From: Ophiosphaerella korrae
Taxonomy: Eukaryota; Ascomycota; Dothideomycetes; Pleosporales; Phaeosphaeriaceae
Direction of reading: 5' to 3'
Length of the DNA: 10,202 nt
Assembly (NCBI GenBank): GCA_028456385.1
Contig: JALNQF010000962.1
Coordinates: 1 to 10,202 of the forward strand
Shown in pieces: positions 1 to 9,014 of this stretch; position 1 is the first letter of the stretch, and the number at the start of each line of letters is the position of its first letter. The notes below the pieces were generated by a model. It searched no databases. It had not been told where the DNA came from and saw only the letters and a list, made by a program, of their open reading frames with translations. Both the position numbers and the translations under genes were made by a program.

Positions 1-191
1 AGGCTACGCTTAATTAATACTACTAGTAGTAGCCTAGAGATCCTTTTATAGTAGTAATTAAGCAATATTAAGCTATAAGCTAAGTTCTCCTTCTAGTAAA
101 TTAATAGTTAGAGTAAGAGTAGAGTAGCTATTACTATAGCCTTACTACTAAAAAGGCTACGCTTAATTAATGTTATTAGTAGTATCCTAGG
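1..191. repeat. Direct repeat, two copies 153 bp apart, at the left edge
   Basis: Positions 1-37 recur at 154-190. The first 18 bases are identical and 33 of 37 match. Three of the four mismatches are transitions, including TA in copy 1 against TG in copy 2 at positions 18-19, as RIP would produce. Copy 1 also folds: 1-7 pairs with 29-35, and 18-31 is a 14-base perfect palindrome. Copy 1 begins at the first base of the window, so the repeat may extend to the left. It could be a subterminal repeat of a transposon or a simple tandem duplication; the sequence does not decide. Confidence 0.7.
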
Positions 192-339
192 AATTACAAG
201 TAGGAATAGTTCTTAGTAGAACTAACAAATTATTATAATTACAAAAATTTATATCTAAGAGTATTAAAGTTTGTAGAGATACTAGCTTAGAAGCTAGTAT
301 AGGTTAGATTAGCTATATATAAAGGTAATTCCTAGGATA
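183..339. repeat. 15-bp perfect inverted repeat enclosing a palindrome; MITE-like geometry
   Basis: Positions 183-197 are the exact reverse complement of 325-339. Between them, 281-298 forms a second inverted repeat (8-bp arms, 2-bp centre). If the inverted repeat is trimmed to 13 bp (185-197 and 325-337), the enclosed 153-bp piece is flanked on both sides by TA, the target duplication of Tc1/mariner and pogo elements. TA is so common here that the flanks alone carry little weight. No coding frame lies inside. The call is an inverted repeat that is seen; a non-autonomous element is a guess. Confidence 0.45.
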
Positions 340-540
340 TAGATTACTAAGACTAGATAACTTATAATATATAAGGGGTATAGTTAAATTCGCTATAGAT
401 TTATAGCTATACTTAGGATATCTTAATAGAAGTTTAAAATCTAGAGTTAGTAGTACCTACTTAGATTTGCGAGGCTCTAAATATAATAGTATTATTTCTC
501 TTATCTTAAGATAATTTATTAGCTATTTAGTCGATAATAT

Positions 541-2155
541 ATAATATAATATAAAGAGGCGTATAAAGTAGGTATATACGTATATAAGAGAAAGAGTAAC
601 TTACTAAAAAGAAAAGAGTAAGACAAAGAGCGCTTTAGCCTTATTAGGATATATATATAATATACTATTTACTACAACTCTTTTCTAATTATTAGCTCCT
701 ACACACTAAAGGGAGGTAATTCTAGGCTTAGCTATAGTAATACCTAGTATTAGCCCTATTATAAGCAACTATGTCGCACTATTAATCTTATAATATTACT
801 TTCTTTACTTAATATAAGTTAAGAAGTAGCCTAGGTTATATTATATATAAGATATACTATATCTTATACTATAACGTAGATACTTATTAAACTCTAGAAT
901 CCTATAGATTACTACCCTAGAGATTAGTATTGCACGTATACAACAATTTTTGTTAGTATCTCTATATAAGGTACTAGAGGTAATAGGTTGTATTATTCCT
1001 TATTAACTAAATTATTCTAACTTAAATAGATATTACTTAGTATAATAAGATAATTTTATAGAAGTTTTATAATAAAAAAATATATTAGAAAAGTAATAAA
1101 AGTCTATACCCTACTTAAATAAATAATAACACTATATAAAAAGGCTTTTAATAGAATATAATTTACTACTAATAACTATACCTTACTTTTATTAGAACTA
1201 ATATAGAGTATACTACGTCCTAACCCTATAGACTACACGATGTTAAGGTACGTAAGAAAGTAGAAGGTAAGTAAATATAACCTAAAACTAATAGTAGAAT
1301 AATAGGTCCTTGTAGTATTTTAAAAGGGATAGAGATAGGCGCTAAACAACGTTTTTAGTACTATTATAGGGAGTAAGACTAAGTGTAATATAAGGTTAGT
1401 AAGTTCTAAGTTAAGAATAATTATTATACTAAGTACTACTCTACTAAATATATATACTGTTATCCTTTTACGATTAACACTTAGGTAGCTTTAATTTAAG
1501 AAAGTAACTAAGGAGTTGCTATATAGTTAACAAACTAAGTATCTTACTACTCTCTATAGTAATTATCTACTCTATTTAGTACTAGCTAACTTACTAGCTT
1601 TCTAACTTATAAGAAGAGTTATAGTAATATTATAAATATTAATAAATAATATATACACTATAATCGTAAAGGCTATAAGTATATAAGTCCTTATAAGAAT
1701 AAAAAGTATCTATTTTAAGATTTTGTTTTTACTTAAGATAGTAATAGAGCTAATAAAGAGACCTACTATAAATTAAGGTAAGTATACCCTAATTAGAATT
1801 ATAAACTTCTAATCTAAGGTAGACAATATCTATAACCTTATAAAGCCTAAGGCTTCTATATATATACTAGCCTATAACGTATACTAAATAGGCTTTTTAA
1901 ATAGAGTTAGGTAGAAGAACCTTTTAAGTATATTATACTAGCCTATTAGTTAAATTAATTCTTTGTTAGTAGATAGGGATATACACCTAACTACCTACAC
2001 CTATTATCTAGGAGGCTTGCAACAAGTACTAAAGAGTATAGTATACTCTTAACTTATACTAGATAATAGAAATAGCAATAGTAGTAATAACTAAGATACT
2101 ATAGAGAATTAGGAGCTGTCGCTATACCTATATAGCCTACTTCTACTCTTTCTAT
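541..2155 (+). pseudogene. Long relic reading frame, unidentified (frame +1)
   Basis: I do not recognise this product. The frame starting at 541 holds 39 stops in 540 codons (7.2%), against about 16% in the same frame over 1-540 and 15% over 2161-2700. Every stop is TAA or TAG, the products expected from CAA, CAG and TGG codons under RIP. The 3' half is the cleaner part: 1381-2155 has 16 stops in about 260 codons. The decoded product is rich in Leu and Ile with scattered Lys and Arg, partly because RIP turns Thr, Met, Ala and His codons into Ile, Val and Tyr codons. No start can be chosen because ATG is destroyed by TG to TA change. I saw no reverse transcriptase, integrase, transposase or helicase signature. 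The frame is lost near 2160, where another frame (2223 onward) becomes more open, so a frameshift or intron is possible. It may belong to the same ancient gene or element as the relic at 2701. Confidence 0.45.
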
Positions 2156-2222
2156 AAGTGTAGTAGCTATATAAGTATAAGTATAAGATTAGTTACTATA
2201 TAAGTAATTAAGCCTAGATAGT

Positions 2223-2700
2223 TTAAAGATATAATTAGAAAATAAGAGAGAATCTAGTCGTATAGTAGATAGCTATTAGCGTAGTATAAACCTATAAGAA
2301 AGTAACTAGTAAAGGACTAATAAAGGTAGTAAGATAGAGGACGTTACGGCCTTTTAAGGGGCATATATAGAACTAGCCTATATCCTTTTAGTAAGGTTAT
2401 TTAATTTAAATTGCCTTGCTTTTACAAATACTTTCCTTACTTAGAATATTTGTTGTAGACTAGAAGTTAGTACAATTAAGATAGCTAGATATAGGGCAAG
2501 TATAGCTATAATATAATAGATAAATATTTATAACCTTTTATATAGCAATAGCTAGAAGCAAGCTATAGTACTAGAGGATAAATACGATTATGCTATTCTA
2601 TGCGCGTAGTAAGTTAAGATAGGGCCGTATACAACTATTATTATAGAACTATATAGTAGCTTGCGCTAACTAAAATAGGGTAGAGGTTTAACCTCTACTC
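2223..2700 (+). pseudogene. Short relic reading frame, unidentified (frame +3)
   Basis: Between the two long frame +1 relics, frame +3 becomes the most open: 14 stops in 160 codons (8.8%) against about 15% in frame +1 and a similar load in frame +2. The longest open run is about 28 codons (2355-2439). The decoded stretch has two adjacent intact Cys codons (near 2448) and no motif I can name. It ends at the hairpin and T-run at 2680-2706. It may be a frameshifted continuation of the 541-2155 relic or a separate exon. The difference from background is modest and could be chance. Confidence 0.25.
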
Positions 2701-2706
2701 TTTTTT
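2680..2706 (+). other. Hairpin with 8-bp arms followed by a T-run
   Basis: Positions 2680-2687 (gtagaggt) are the perfect reverse complement of 2691-2698, with a 3-base loop, and are followed within two bases by six T (2701-2706). The shape resembles a factor-independent terminator, but in a fungal genome that mechanism is not expected for protein genes. It sits at the boundary between a frame +3 relic and a frame +1 relic. It is probably incidental. Confidence 0.4.
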
Positions 2707-4020
2707 AGTTTAGTACAAGGGGTTCGCCTAAAGCGTAGCTCTTTAGTATCTTCTTCTACTTTACCTAATATAAACTAAATCTAATCTAAAGAAATCTAAC
2801 TTAAGAATAAGATTATAGAACTTAAAAAGAGACTTATAGAACTTAAAGCCTAGCTTCTAGAATGTAAAAGTAGCTAAAGATTAGATAGCTCCCTTTAGTA
2901 GATATCTCGCTAAACTAACAATACCTATACTAAAACCCCTACAAATAATTATATTGTCTTACTACTACTACTACTACTATTAGATATAAGCTAAACACTA
3001 ACTCTAGAAGTTATAAATTTTAACCTAAGAGCTTTAAAACTACTAAGAAATTATATAGTAAAATATAGTAATAAAAGTATTAAAGTTATTAAAGAGATTT
3101 AGAAGAACCTTACTAACTTACTTAGCGAAGCTACAACTAAGGCTATTAAAAGTTCTAACTTCTAATCTATTCTAACTTTATTACCTATTCTAAACACTAT
3201 ATTAAAGGATCTAGATGTATTATTAAGTTAAACGAGCAAAGCGTTAGCTAAGGGAATTACATCCTTTATTAAGAATATAAATTAAGTAGAAGTTAGGGTG
3301 TAGAGATTAGTATTCTACTTTCTTGTATTTATTATCGCGTGTTTGTAATTAAAGCTTCTTACTAAGGATAAGGCCTATAGTTTGTTAGAGGTTATAGGAG
3401 TTAATAGTAAAAACACCTAGTAGCTACAAAGGATACTAGGTATAGTTTCTTATATTAACGACGATATTATTTATATACTATATAAAAAGGGTTAGCTACT
3501 TACCTTAGCTATAATAGCTTTCTCTCTAAGTAAGTAAATTTACTATAGTAATAGATAGTATACTTACTTTAAATAGTTATACTATCTTACTTATAGTAAT
3601 ATATATCTCTCTAATATAAAGACAAGGATATTATAATTAAGGCTCTTAAAAAGTTAAAAGACTACTTTAAAAAAATATATAGTCTAAAAAAGGGCTCTAG
3701 TTTTATTAGTAGTTCTAATTTTATTATATAGTAGGTACTAGAAATATAGGCTAGCTATAGGAAAATTTGTAGTATACTTAATCTATAAACTAAGAAATAG
3801 AAGTTAAGTAGGTTACCTAAATCTAAGTAATATAGAAAGATTAGGCGTACTAAAGAGAATAGTAGTAAAGTGCCTAACTTTACGTTACTAATTTTTAGCT
3901 ATACTAAGTTACTAGAAAGTATATACACTTCTATATATTTATTATTACTTATTAATAACCTTATAGGGAATTACACCTTTGTCTATAGAGATACTACCCT
4001 GTTATAAGAATAATATAAGA
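2701..4020 (+). pseudogene. Long relic reading frame with N-terminal coiled coil, unidentified (frame +1)
   Basis: Frame +1 has 29 stops in 440 codons (6.6%), all TAA or TAG, less than half the rate in the same frame just upstream. Reading through the stops, 2800-2860 gives a heptad-like, Lys/Glu/Leu-rich segment (LKNKIIELKKRLIELKA), a likely coiled coil. A run of eight Leu codons follows at 2959-2982 where an (ACT)6 microsatellite lies. Codons 3001-3240 are among the cleanest, with only 3 stops in 80. No start codon survives. Over 3600-4020 frame +3 is equally open (58 codons without a stop from 3843), so the true frame there is uncertain and a frameshift is possible. A short coiled coil near the N-terminus suits a Gag-like or structural protein but also many others; I assign no function. 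Confidence 0.45.
2961..2978 (+). repeat. (ACT)6 trinucleotide microsatellite
   Basis: Six perfect ACT units, extended by near-matches on both sides. Read in the relic frame it gives a Leu tract (cta codons). CTA can arise from CTG or CCA under RIP-type changes, so the tract could have been Leu or mixed Leu/Pro originally. Confidence 0.85.
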
Positions 4021-4137
4021 ATAATAATATTAATACTATAACTAAAATAGGCTAAACCTTAGGACTAGTTAACTCTACACGCTCCTAAGCGTGTATAGAA
4101 CTATCTTAATAACTAATATAGCCTATTAATCTTATAT

Positions 4138-4379
4138 AATGCTACTAGGAATACGTAGTCTAAGAAAAAATTCTAGATACTAACTTTAACTAGTATACTA
4201 TATTTAGCTTATACTTAATATAAGCAGCTAACACTATATAATACTACTAGGAATATATAGCCTAAGAACAAATTCTAGATACTAACTTTAACTAGTATAC
4301 TATATTTAGCTTACACTTAATGTAAGCAGCTAACTCTACGTAATACTACTAGGAATACGTAGCCTAAGAACAAATTCTA
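4138..4379 (+). repeat. 102-bp tandem repeat, about 2.4 copies
   Basis: Unit 1 is 4138-4239, unit 2 is 4240-4341, and a partial third copy runs 4342-4379. The period of 102 bp is 34 codons, so the array preserves a reading frame, typical of a repeat within a protein-coding gene. Copies differ at few positions, mostly C/T or G/A. Two are diagnostic: 4212-4213 is TA where unit 2 has CA (4314-4315), and 4219-4220 is TA where unit 2 has TG (4321-4322). In frame +1 each unit has two to three stops; in frame +3 every unit would be very Gln-rich if all stops were once CAA or CAG. I cannot tell which frame was coding. Confidence 0.85.
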
Positions 4380-5160
4380 AGCGCTATCTTTTAATAATAC
4401 GAGATAGCTTGTAATTAGTAGTAATAATAGTCCCTATAATAGCGAATATTTTTATATTATATATTAATTAATTATAGGTATCCTTCTTATAGTATAATAG
4501 TTAAAATTCTTTACTTTAACTAAAGGAATTTAACGTTACTACTAATATAATATTTCTCCTCCTTCTTACTTATTACGTAATATATAGCTATACCTAGTGT
4601 AAAGTCTTTCTCTTTACTAAATAGAGTTTTTATATATAGAGATAAACTACCTCTTTATTAGATAGATACAAGAAGTTGTTTATAGCTAGGATTATATATC
4701 TAACGTCTTCTAGATTCTACTTGTAATATACTCTAGATTGTTAGCTCCTAATATATACTTAGTACTATTATACTATACGTTTATAACTCCTTATATTCTT
4801 TGTAATCTATTTAAATAGTATATTTATTATAGTCTAAAAAAGAGTACTAGTTAGACCTTTCTCTATATTTGTATATCTTTTAAAACCTAGCTCTGTTAGA
4901 ATAAAAGAACCCTTGCTTTCTAGCTATTCTTTAAGGGCCTCTAGATAAAGCTCTACTAATTTATCTAGTATATAACTCTAAAGATAGTTAGGTATAAGGA
5001 GCTAGGGTCTGTAGTTATTATATAGAACTATTATTTATAGCTCCTTTGTAGTAATTAGCTAAATATAGAATACTAGAATAATCTATACTATACCTAAATA
5101 GAAAATTAAACTAGTTAGGCTATAAAAGAAAGAAGCTTTTTACGCTACTTAGCGCAATAA
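4380..5160. other. Decayed sequence with no preferred frame or strand
   Basis: Over 4561-5160, frame +1 has 22 stops in 200 codons and the minus frame read on the same triplets has 19 in 200, so neither is distinguished. The minus strand between about 5145 and 4545 gives some protein-like stretches when stops are ignored, for example around 4860-4970, but the evidence is too weak for a gene call. No tandem repeats or strong hairpins were seen. Confidence 0.4.
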
Positions 5161-5162
5161 CG

Positions 5163-6300
5163 TAAAGTAGATCTAATACTTGCGTAACTTTAGTAAAGGG
5201 CTCTTAGAGAATCTTAAACCTAAGCTTACAATTAGTATACTAATTTCTAGGCCTAACTATAAAACTTTTTACCTAAGTAGCTAAATATAACTACTTTGTT
5301 ATTACCTATTAACAATTAAGAACAATCTTATTTGTATTTCTATATATAGTAAAGTAGTATAGGTATATTAGGTTTTTAATAGTTTTACTAATATATAAAG
5401 GTAGATAGCGTAGAACAATATATACTAGGGTATCGCAATAGCGTAGATTCTATATATAGCGTCTATAATTAATAATTAGCTTTAGGTATAGACTAATTAT
5501 AGCTATATAGTATCTTAGCAAAATCGAGATAAAAAATTATCTAGATAATTACCTAGGCGCGAAGTACGCTAATATACTACTAAATATTACGGATAGTATA
5601 TTAACCTAAATTAATAACAAGCTAGTAGAAGAGAAAGCTCTTCTAATTAAAGAATCTCTATAGAGGTAGCGCTTAGCCTAATAGATAAAGAATTAACTAA
5701 GTATATTTAGCTGCCTCTCTACTCTACTTAGTCTTATACTTATAGCTAATAATAAAGGTAAGATACTACTAGAATCTATAAAGTTAGGAGACGTAGAAAA
5801 TAAGTAAATATAATAGTAAGTATGCATAGAGCTAAAACTAGTAGAAACGTATATACCTAGGTAAATAAGAGTAGATTTACTAGGCTAGAATATATTAAAC
5901 CTTGCTTACTTGTATATACTTGTTTATTATCTATTACCTAATACTATTAGTGCTCTCTTTAATATAATACTAGGAGGCTTAAGTATTAGTAAAAACGTAG
6001 TTTAGTAGTGTTTATTTCTAAAGATACCTATATAAATTATAGATCCTAATAATATAAGGTTCTCTACTAAGCTAATTACCTTTAAGTATCTATACTACTA
6101 GGATAGCTATCGTACGCAGCTATCTAACTAATCTATAGTTAACTCCTTTTACTATTATACGTTAATCTAAGTTCTTTATAGACTACTTATAGCTACCCTA
6201 GATTAGTCTTTAATAGTTAATTCTAATTAGCGTAGAGAGCTAAACTAGGAAATATTTTAATACGTAACATTAATTAATATATTTTGTTTTTTACTACTAT
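5163..6300 (+). pseudogene. Relic reading frame, unidentified (frame +3)
   Basis: Frame +3 carries 33 stops in 380 codons (8.7%), while frame +1 over the same bases carries 61 (16%) and frame +2, counted over 5522-6241, about 12.5%. The stops are all TAA or TAG. The cleanest parts are 5697-5804 and 5889-6002, each about 36-38 codons without a stop. Around 5574-5660 the decoded product is helix-like with regularly spaced Ile, Leu, Lys and Glu. There is no start codon and no motif I can name. A short NNKGK stretch near 5747 superficially recalls a nucleotide-binding loop but does not fit one. The frame stays fairly open to about 6540, overlapping the next relic in another frame, so the two could be one gene split by a frameshift. 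Confidence 0.35.
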
Positions 6301-8253
6301 ACTATTTATACTATATATAATCTATAAGCTATAATAGATATATATAGTATATTAGGATCTTAAAGCCTTACTATAAATAAGACTTACTCTACGTATAAGA
6401 AGTACTTAGCTATAAACAATATGTACTTAAACCTATAAACTATATCTTATTTATACTTAACCTAGCTAGCTATAGATAATATATCCTATAACCTACAAAC
6501 TACGTTTTATTTATACCTAACCTAGCTAGCTACCTTAAAAACACTACTCTTTCTAGCGCCTATTAACCTATTAACAGCCGCTAATACTTTACACGCTAAG
6601 GCCCTAGTTTTAAAAACGTAACTAGATTCTACTTTAATAAGGTTTTAGGTACTACTCTAGGTAAATAATCTTCTAGTTAGGATTGTTACTATATTTAAAA
6701 AGGTTATCTCTATTGTAATAGTATATACAATTAACAAAGCTAAGAAAACTTATAACCTATAATATTAGGCGCTTTAGTAGCAAATTTATATACTTAAAGA
6801 GGAGAGTAAAAAGGTAGAAAACGCTAGATTAGCTAAAGAGGATATATATTTAGGAGATTAGTTCCTTACTAATAATAGTAACGTTACTTACGCAGTTTAT
6901 AGCAAAAGATACTAAGAACCTATAAGGCTACTTTTCTTAAAAAATTATTAGACTACTTATAAATTAAGATAAGATAAATTCAAGGTGTTATATATAGTAG
7001 AAGGCTATAAGGTTACCTTTAGTAGAGAATTTATAGTTAGTAGTCTAATAACCTACCTAAAATCGTATAAGTATAGAATAGCGTTCCTAAAAGAGTTTAG
7101 GTACTATAAAAAGAACTAGTAAACGTACTATAAGCTATTTAGGTATATTAAAAAGGTAATGTATAGTTACTCTATAGTACCCCCTTTACTACTTATTAAA
7201 CTACTAATAATAGACGTAAAAGAATTACAAGTAGAACATTTAACGTAAGGAAATATTTAAATTTATATAACTCTACTACTTATCTATTAAACGCTTATAC
7301 CCTTCTCTTTAATACCTATTAATTCGCTAGTAGTTATAGATGTCTCTACTACGATTTTAAAAGTAGAGCTAGCACCTATATTAGTAAGCTTTATACCTAA
7401 ACAAATTATCTTATTTTTAGAGTAGATAACAAATAATCCTCTATCCTTAGTTACTACTGCCTTTAAAGATATTATCTCTCTAATATTAGAACCTATACTT
7501 AAAGAAAACGAGAAAATAATAGAGCTTAAAGAATAGCTAGACAATATAGATATATATATAGATAATCTCTAGTCTTTTAATACTAGGCTTAAAGTAGAAG
7601 TAAAAGTACTTTAAGTGTAAAATACTACTTTAGAGGCATTATTTAAAAACCTATAATAAGTAAGTAGTACTATAAACAAGACATATCCTATAAGCAAAGA
7701 AATATTTCCTACTATACCTTAAAGAATATATATAACTCTAGAACTTAAGTTAAGGTAGCTAAAAGTAAATTAGAGAGTATATTTAGTAGACTCTAGTTCT
7801 AGTAATTATACGCTTAAAAATTATAAGAAAAGGCGCTTACTATTATTTTAAGAGCTACTAGAACCTACTAAGCGATATTATAATACAAAGTAAGGGCTAG
7901 CTTAAGTGCTATAAATAGAGAAGATAAGAATACTAGAGAATTCTTAAAAGGAGGTCGATCCCTATAGAGGAAGAGGCCTAGTAAATAAATTCTTTACTAG
8001 TAATAGCTGTATTAAGTACCCTATATACAAAGAATTGTTCTTTAGTCCTATAAAGCTATACTGTTTACAAAAATATTTAAAGGATAAAAAAAATTATAAT
8101 TAAAAAGTTAGACTTTAGTATAAAGTACTAAATTGTCTTATATCTTGTAGAAGAGGATATTTAGGTCTATTTTATAAAAATTACCTAAAATCAAAGTATA
8201 AAATACCTTTACTAAGGTACTATAAGTATTATAGCGTTAAACTTAGACTTTAA
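6301..8253 (+). pseudogene. Best supported relic gene: about 650-codon decayed ORF, unidentified (frame +1)
   Basis: From 6301 to the TAA at 8251-8253, frame +1 holds 38 internal stops in 650 codons (5.8%), all TAA or TAG. Sampled stretches of the other + frames have about 16-18% (for example 18 in 97 codons of frame +2 from 7262, and 18 in 110 of frame +3 from 7923). Runs of 51 codons (7948-8100) and 44 codons (8119-8250) have no stop. Reading through stops, it begins with the 60-bp duplicated segment, has a charged helical segment at 6781-6840 (LKEESKKVENARLAKED), a second probable coiled coil from about 7498 (LKENEKIIELKE) to 7660, and a Lys/Tyr-rich C-terminus with several intact Cys codons (8011-8150). 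The start is lost. I find no motif of a known transposon protein. It may be the product of a large repeat element or a host or cargo gene caught in the repeat; the family is unknown. Confidence 0.6.
6421..6540 (+). repeat. 60-bp tandem duplication
   Basis: Positions 6421-6480 and 6481-6540 are two copies with a 60-bp period (20 codons). The second halves (from 6447 and 6507) are the most alike; 6451-6472 matches 6511-6532 except for one C/T. Differences include TA (6435-6436) against CA (6495-6496) and 'ta' against 'cg' at 6443-6444/6503-6504. In the frame of the downstream relic the shared core reads NLQT followed by about ten Tyr/Leu/Thr-rich residues and a Gln-derived stop. A further, more diverged copy may lie at 6361-6420. 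Confidence 0.75.
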
Positions 8254-8496
8254 AATCTCTCTAAATATATATAATAGGGTAAATATAATAACATAATACT
8301 AGTCTTCTATAAGTAATCTAAGTTAGAGCCTTACTCTAATAGAGAATAAAAAACGCTATTATAGTATATAATATAGTAGTACTAGTAGTGTAAACTCTCT
8401 ATAAACTAAGCTCTCTTTTTAAGTTAATTAATTATATTAATAATTAACGTTAGCAATAAGCCCTTATACTAGCGTATACGTTTACGTACGTTACTT

Positions 8497-8570
8497 AGCG
8501 TATAAGCTACCTAGAGAGCCTCTAGAGTAGCTAGAGTAGCTAGAGTAGGCGTACGTAGCTCTTATACGCT
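8497..8570. repeat. Nested hairpin enclosing three 9-bp tandem repeats
   Basis: 8497-8506 (agcgtataag) pairs perfectly with 8561-8570, and 8507-8510 pairs with 8555-8558 across a 2-base bulge. Inside, 8511-8516 pairs with 8520-8525 around a 3-base loop, and ctagagtag is repeated three times in tandem at 8522-8548. The surrounding bases are rich in alternating tacgta-type palindromes (for example acgtacgt near 8484-8491). Such structures are common at the ends of DNA transposons, but no matching second end was found. Confidence 0.75.
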
Positions 8571-8937
8571 GCACTAGCTTAAACTAGCTACTTATAGTAG
8601 CTAGGTCCTTATATAAGGCTTGCTACCTATCGTATAAGTAATTAAAACGCGTCGTAAGACTATCTGTATACTTAATAAAGTTACGCGCCTAGTAGATACT
8701 AATAAGGCTACCTCTACGCTAAGTAAGTAGTTTATTACCTATCTTACGCATAGTAGCTAGAGTTAGGGCAAAACTACAAGAATCTAGATTAAGAATATAA
8801 TTAACTACTACCTTTTCCCTTAGCTAGCTAAGCTTCTTTAAGTTAGGCTAGCAATTGTGTTAGGTAGTAACACTAGCGCGTTAGTAATTAAGTATAGTTC
8901 GCGATATATTAAAAGTCTAGCTAGTACTATATCTATA

Positions 8938-8965
8938 CGCGTAATACCTTAGTTCGCGTAATACC
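8938..8965 (+). repeat. Paired cgcgtaatacc motif before the transposase relic
   Basis: The 11-mer cgcgtaatacc occurs at 8938-8948 and 8955-8965; a related gttcgcg motif occurs at 8897-8903 and 8952-8958. Fot1/pogo elements often carry subterminal direct repeats that the transposase binds, so these are candidate binding sites; that role is inferred from position only. Confidence 0.5.
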
Positions 8966-9014
8966 CTACCTTTACTAAACTTAAGTTTCTATAACACGCA
9001 ATAACTCTACTAAT

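Larger units (their letters stand above)
1..540. other. Non-coding, RIP-mutated left flank
   Basis: Apart from the direct and inverted repeats annotated separately, I see no gene here. Frame +1 carries 29 stop codons in 180 codons (about 16%), which serves as the background rate for the relic frames to the right. Low-complexity TA tracts occur near 535-560. Confidence 0.6.
8254..9014. other. Non-coding stretch with structured, CpG-rich patch and upstream region of the transposase relic
   Basis: Between the long relic and the transposase relic I see no coding frame. 8254-8440 is featureless and A+T-rich. 8440-8600 is the most CpG-dense part of the window and contains nested hairpins. 8840-9014 holds repeated cgcg motifs and is probably the 5' non-coding end of the Fot1-like element. 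No terminal inverted repeat of that element could be matched to a partner inside the window. Confidence 0.5.

Noticed and set aside
1650..1697. CCHC zinc knuckle of a retroelement Gag, read in frame +3 with Tyr codons taken as lost Cys and His
   Set aside because: Reading every Tyr as Cys or His makes such motifs easy to find. The spacing comes out as five residues, not four, before the last Cys. Frame +3 over 1023-2163 has 12.6% stops while frame +1 over 1381-2155 has 6.2%, so frame +3 is probably not the coding frame.
2680..2706. Rho-independent terminator
   Set aside because: The hairpin and T-run are real, but the window is fungal in character and this termination mode is not expected for its genes.
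2715..2735. Pol III B-box of a tRNA or SINE (ggttcgcct)
   Set aside because: It does not fit the full B-box consensus, no A-box or cloverleaf is found upstream, and a single short match is expected by chance.
3451..3468. Reverse transcriptase YxDD box (decoded YINDDI)
   Set aside because: The residue two places before DD is Ile, not aromatic, and no other reverse transcriptase motifs lie around it.
4545..5145. Minus-strand relic gene
   Set aside because: It reads plausibly when stops are ignored, but 19 stops in 200 codons on the minus frame against 22 on the opposite + frame is no real difference. Any frame looks coherent here if TAA and TAG are read as Gln.
5733..5765. Walker A nucleotide-binding loop (decoded ANNKGKI)
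   Set aside because: The first Gly or Ala is at the wrong distance and no Walker B or helicase motif follows.
7287..7544. 85-residue minus-strand ORF as a real gene
   Set aside because: It starts at TTG, has no recognisable domain, and lies opposite the best supported + strand relic, whose frame is maintained over 650 codons. The minus frame picks up stops on both sides.
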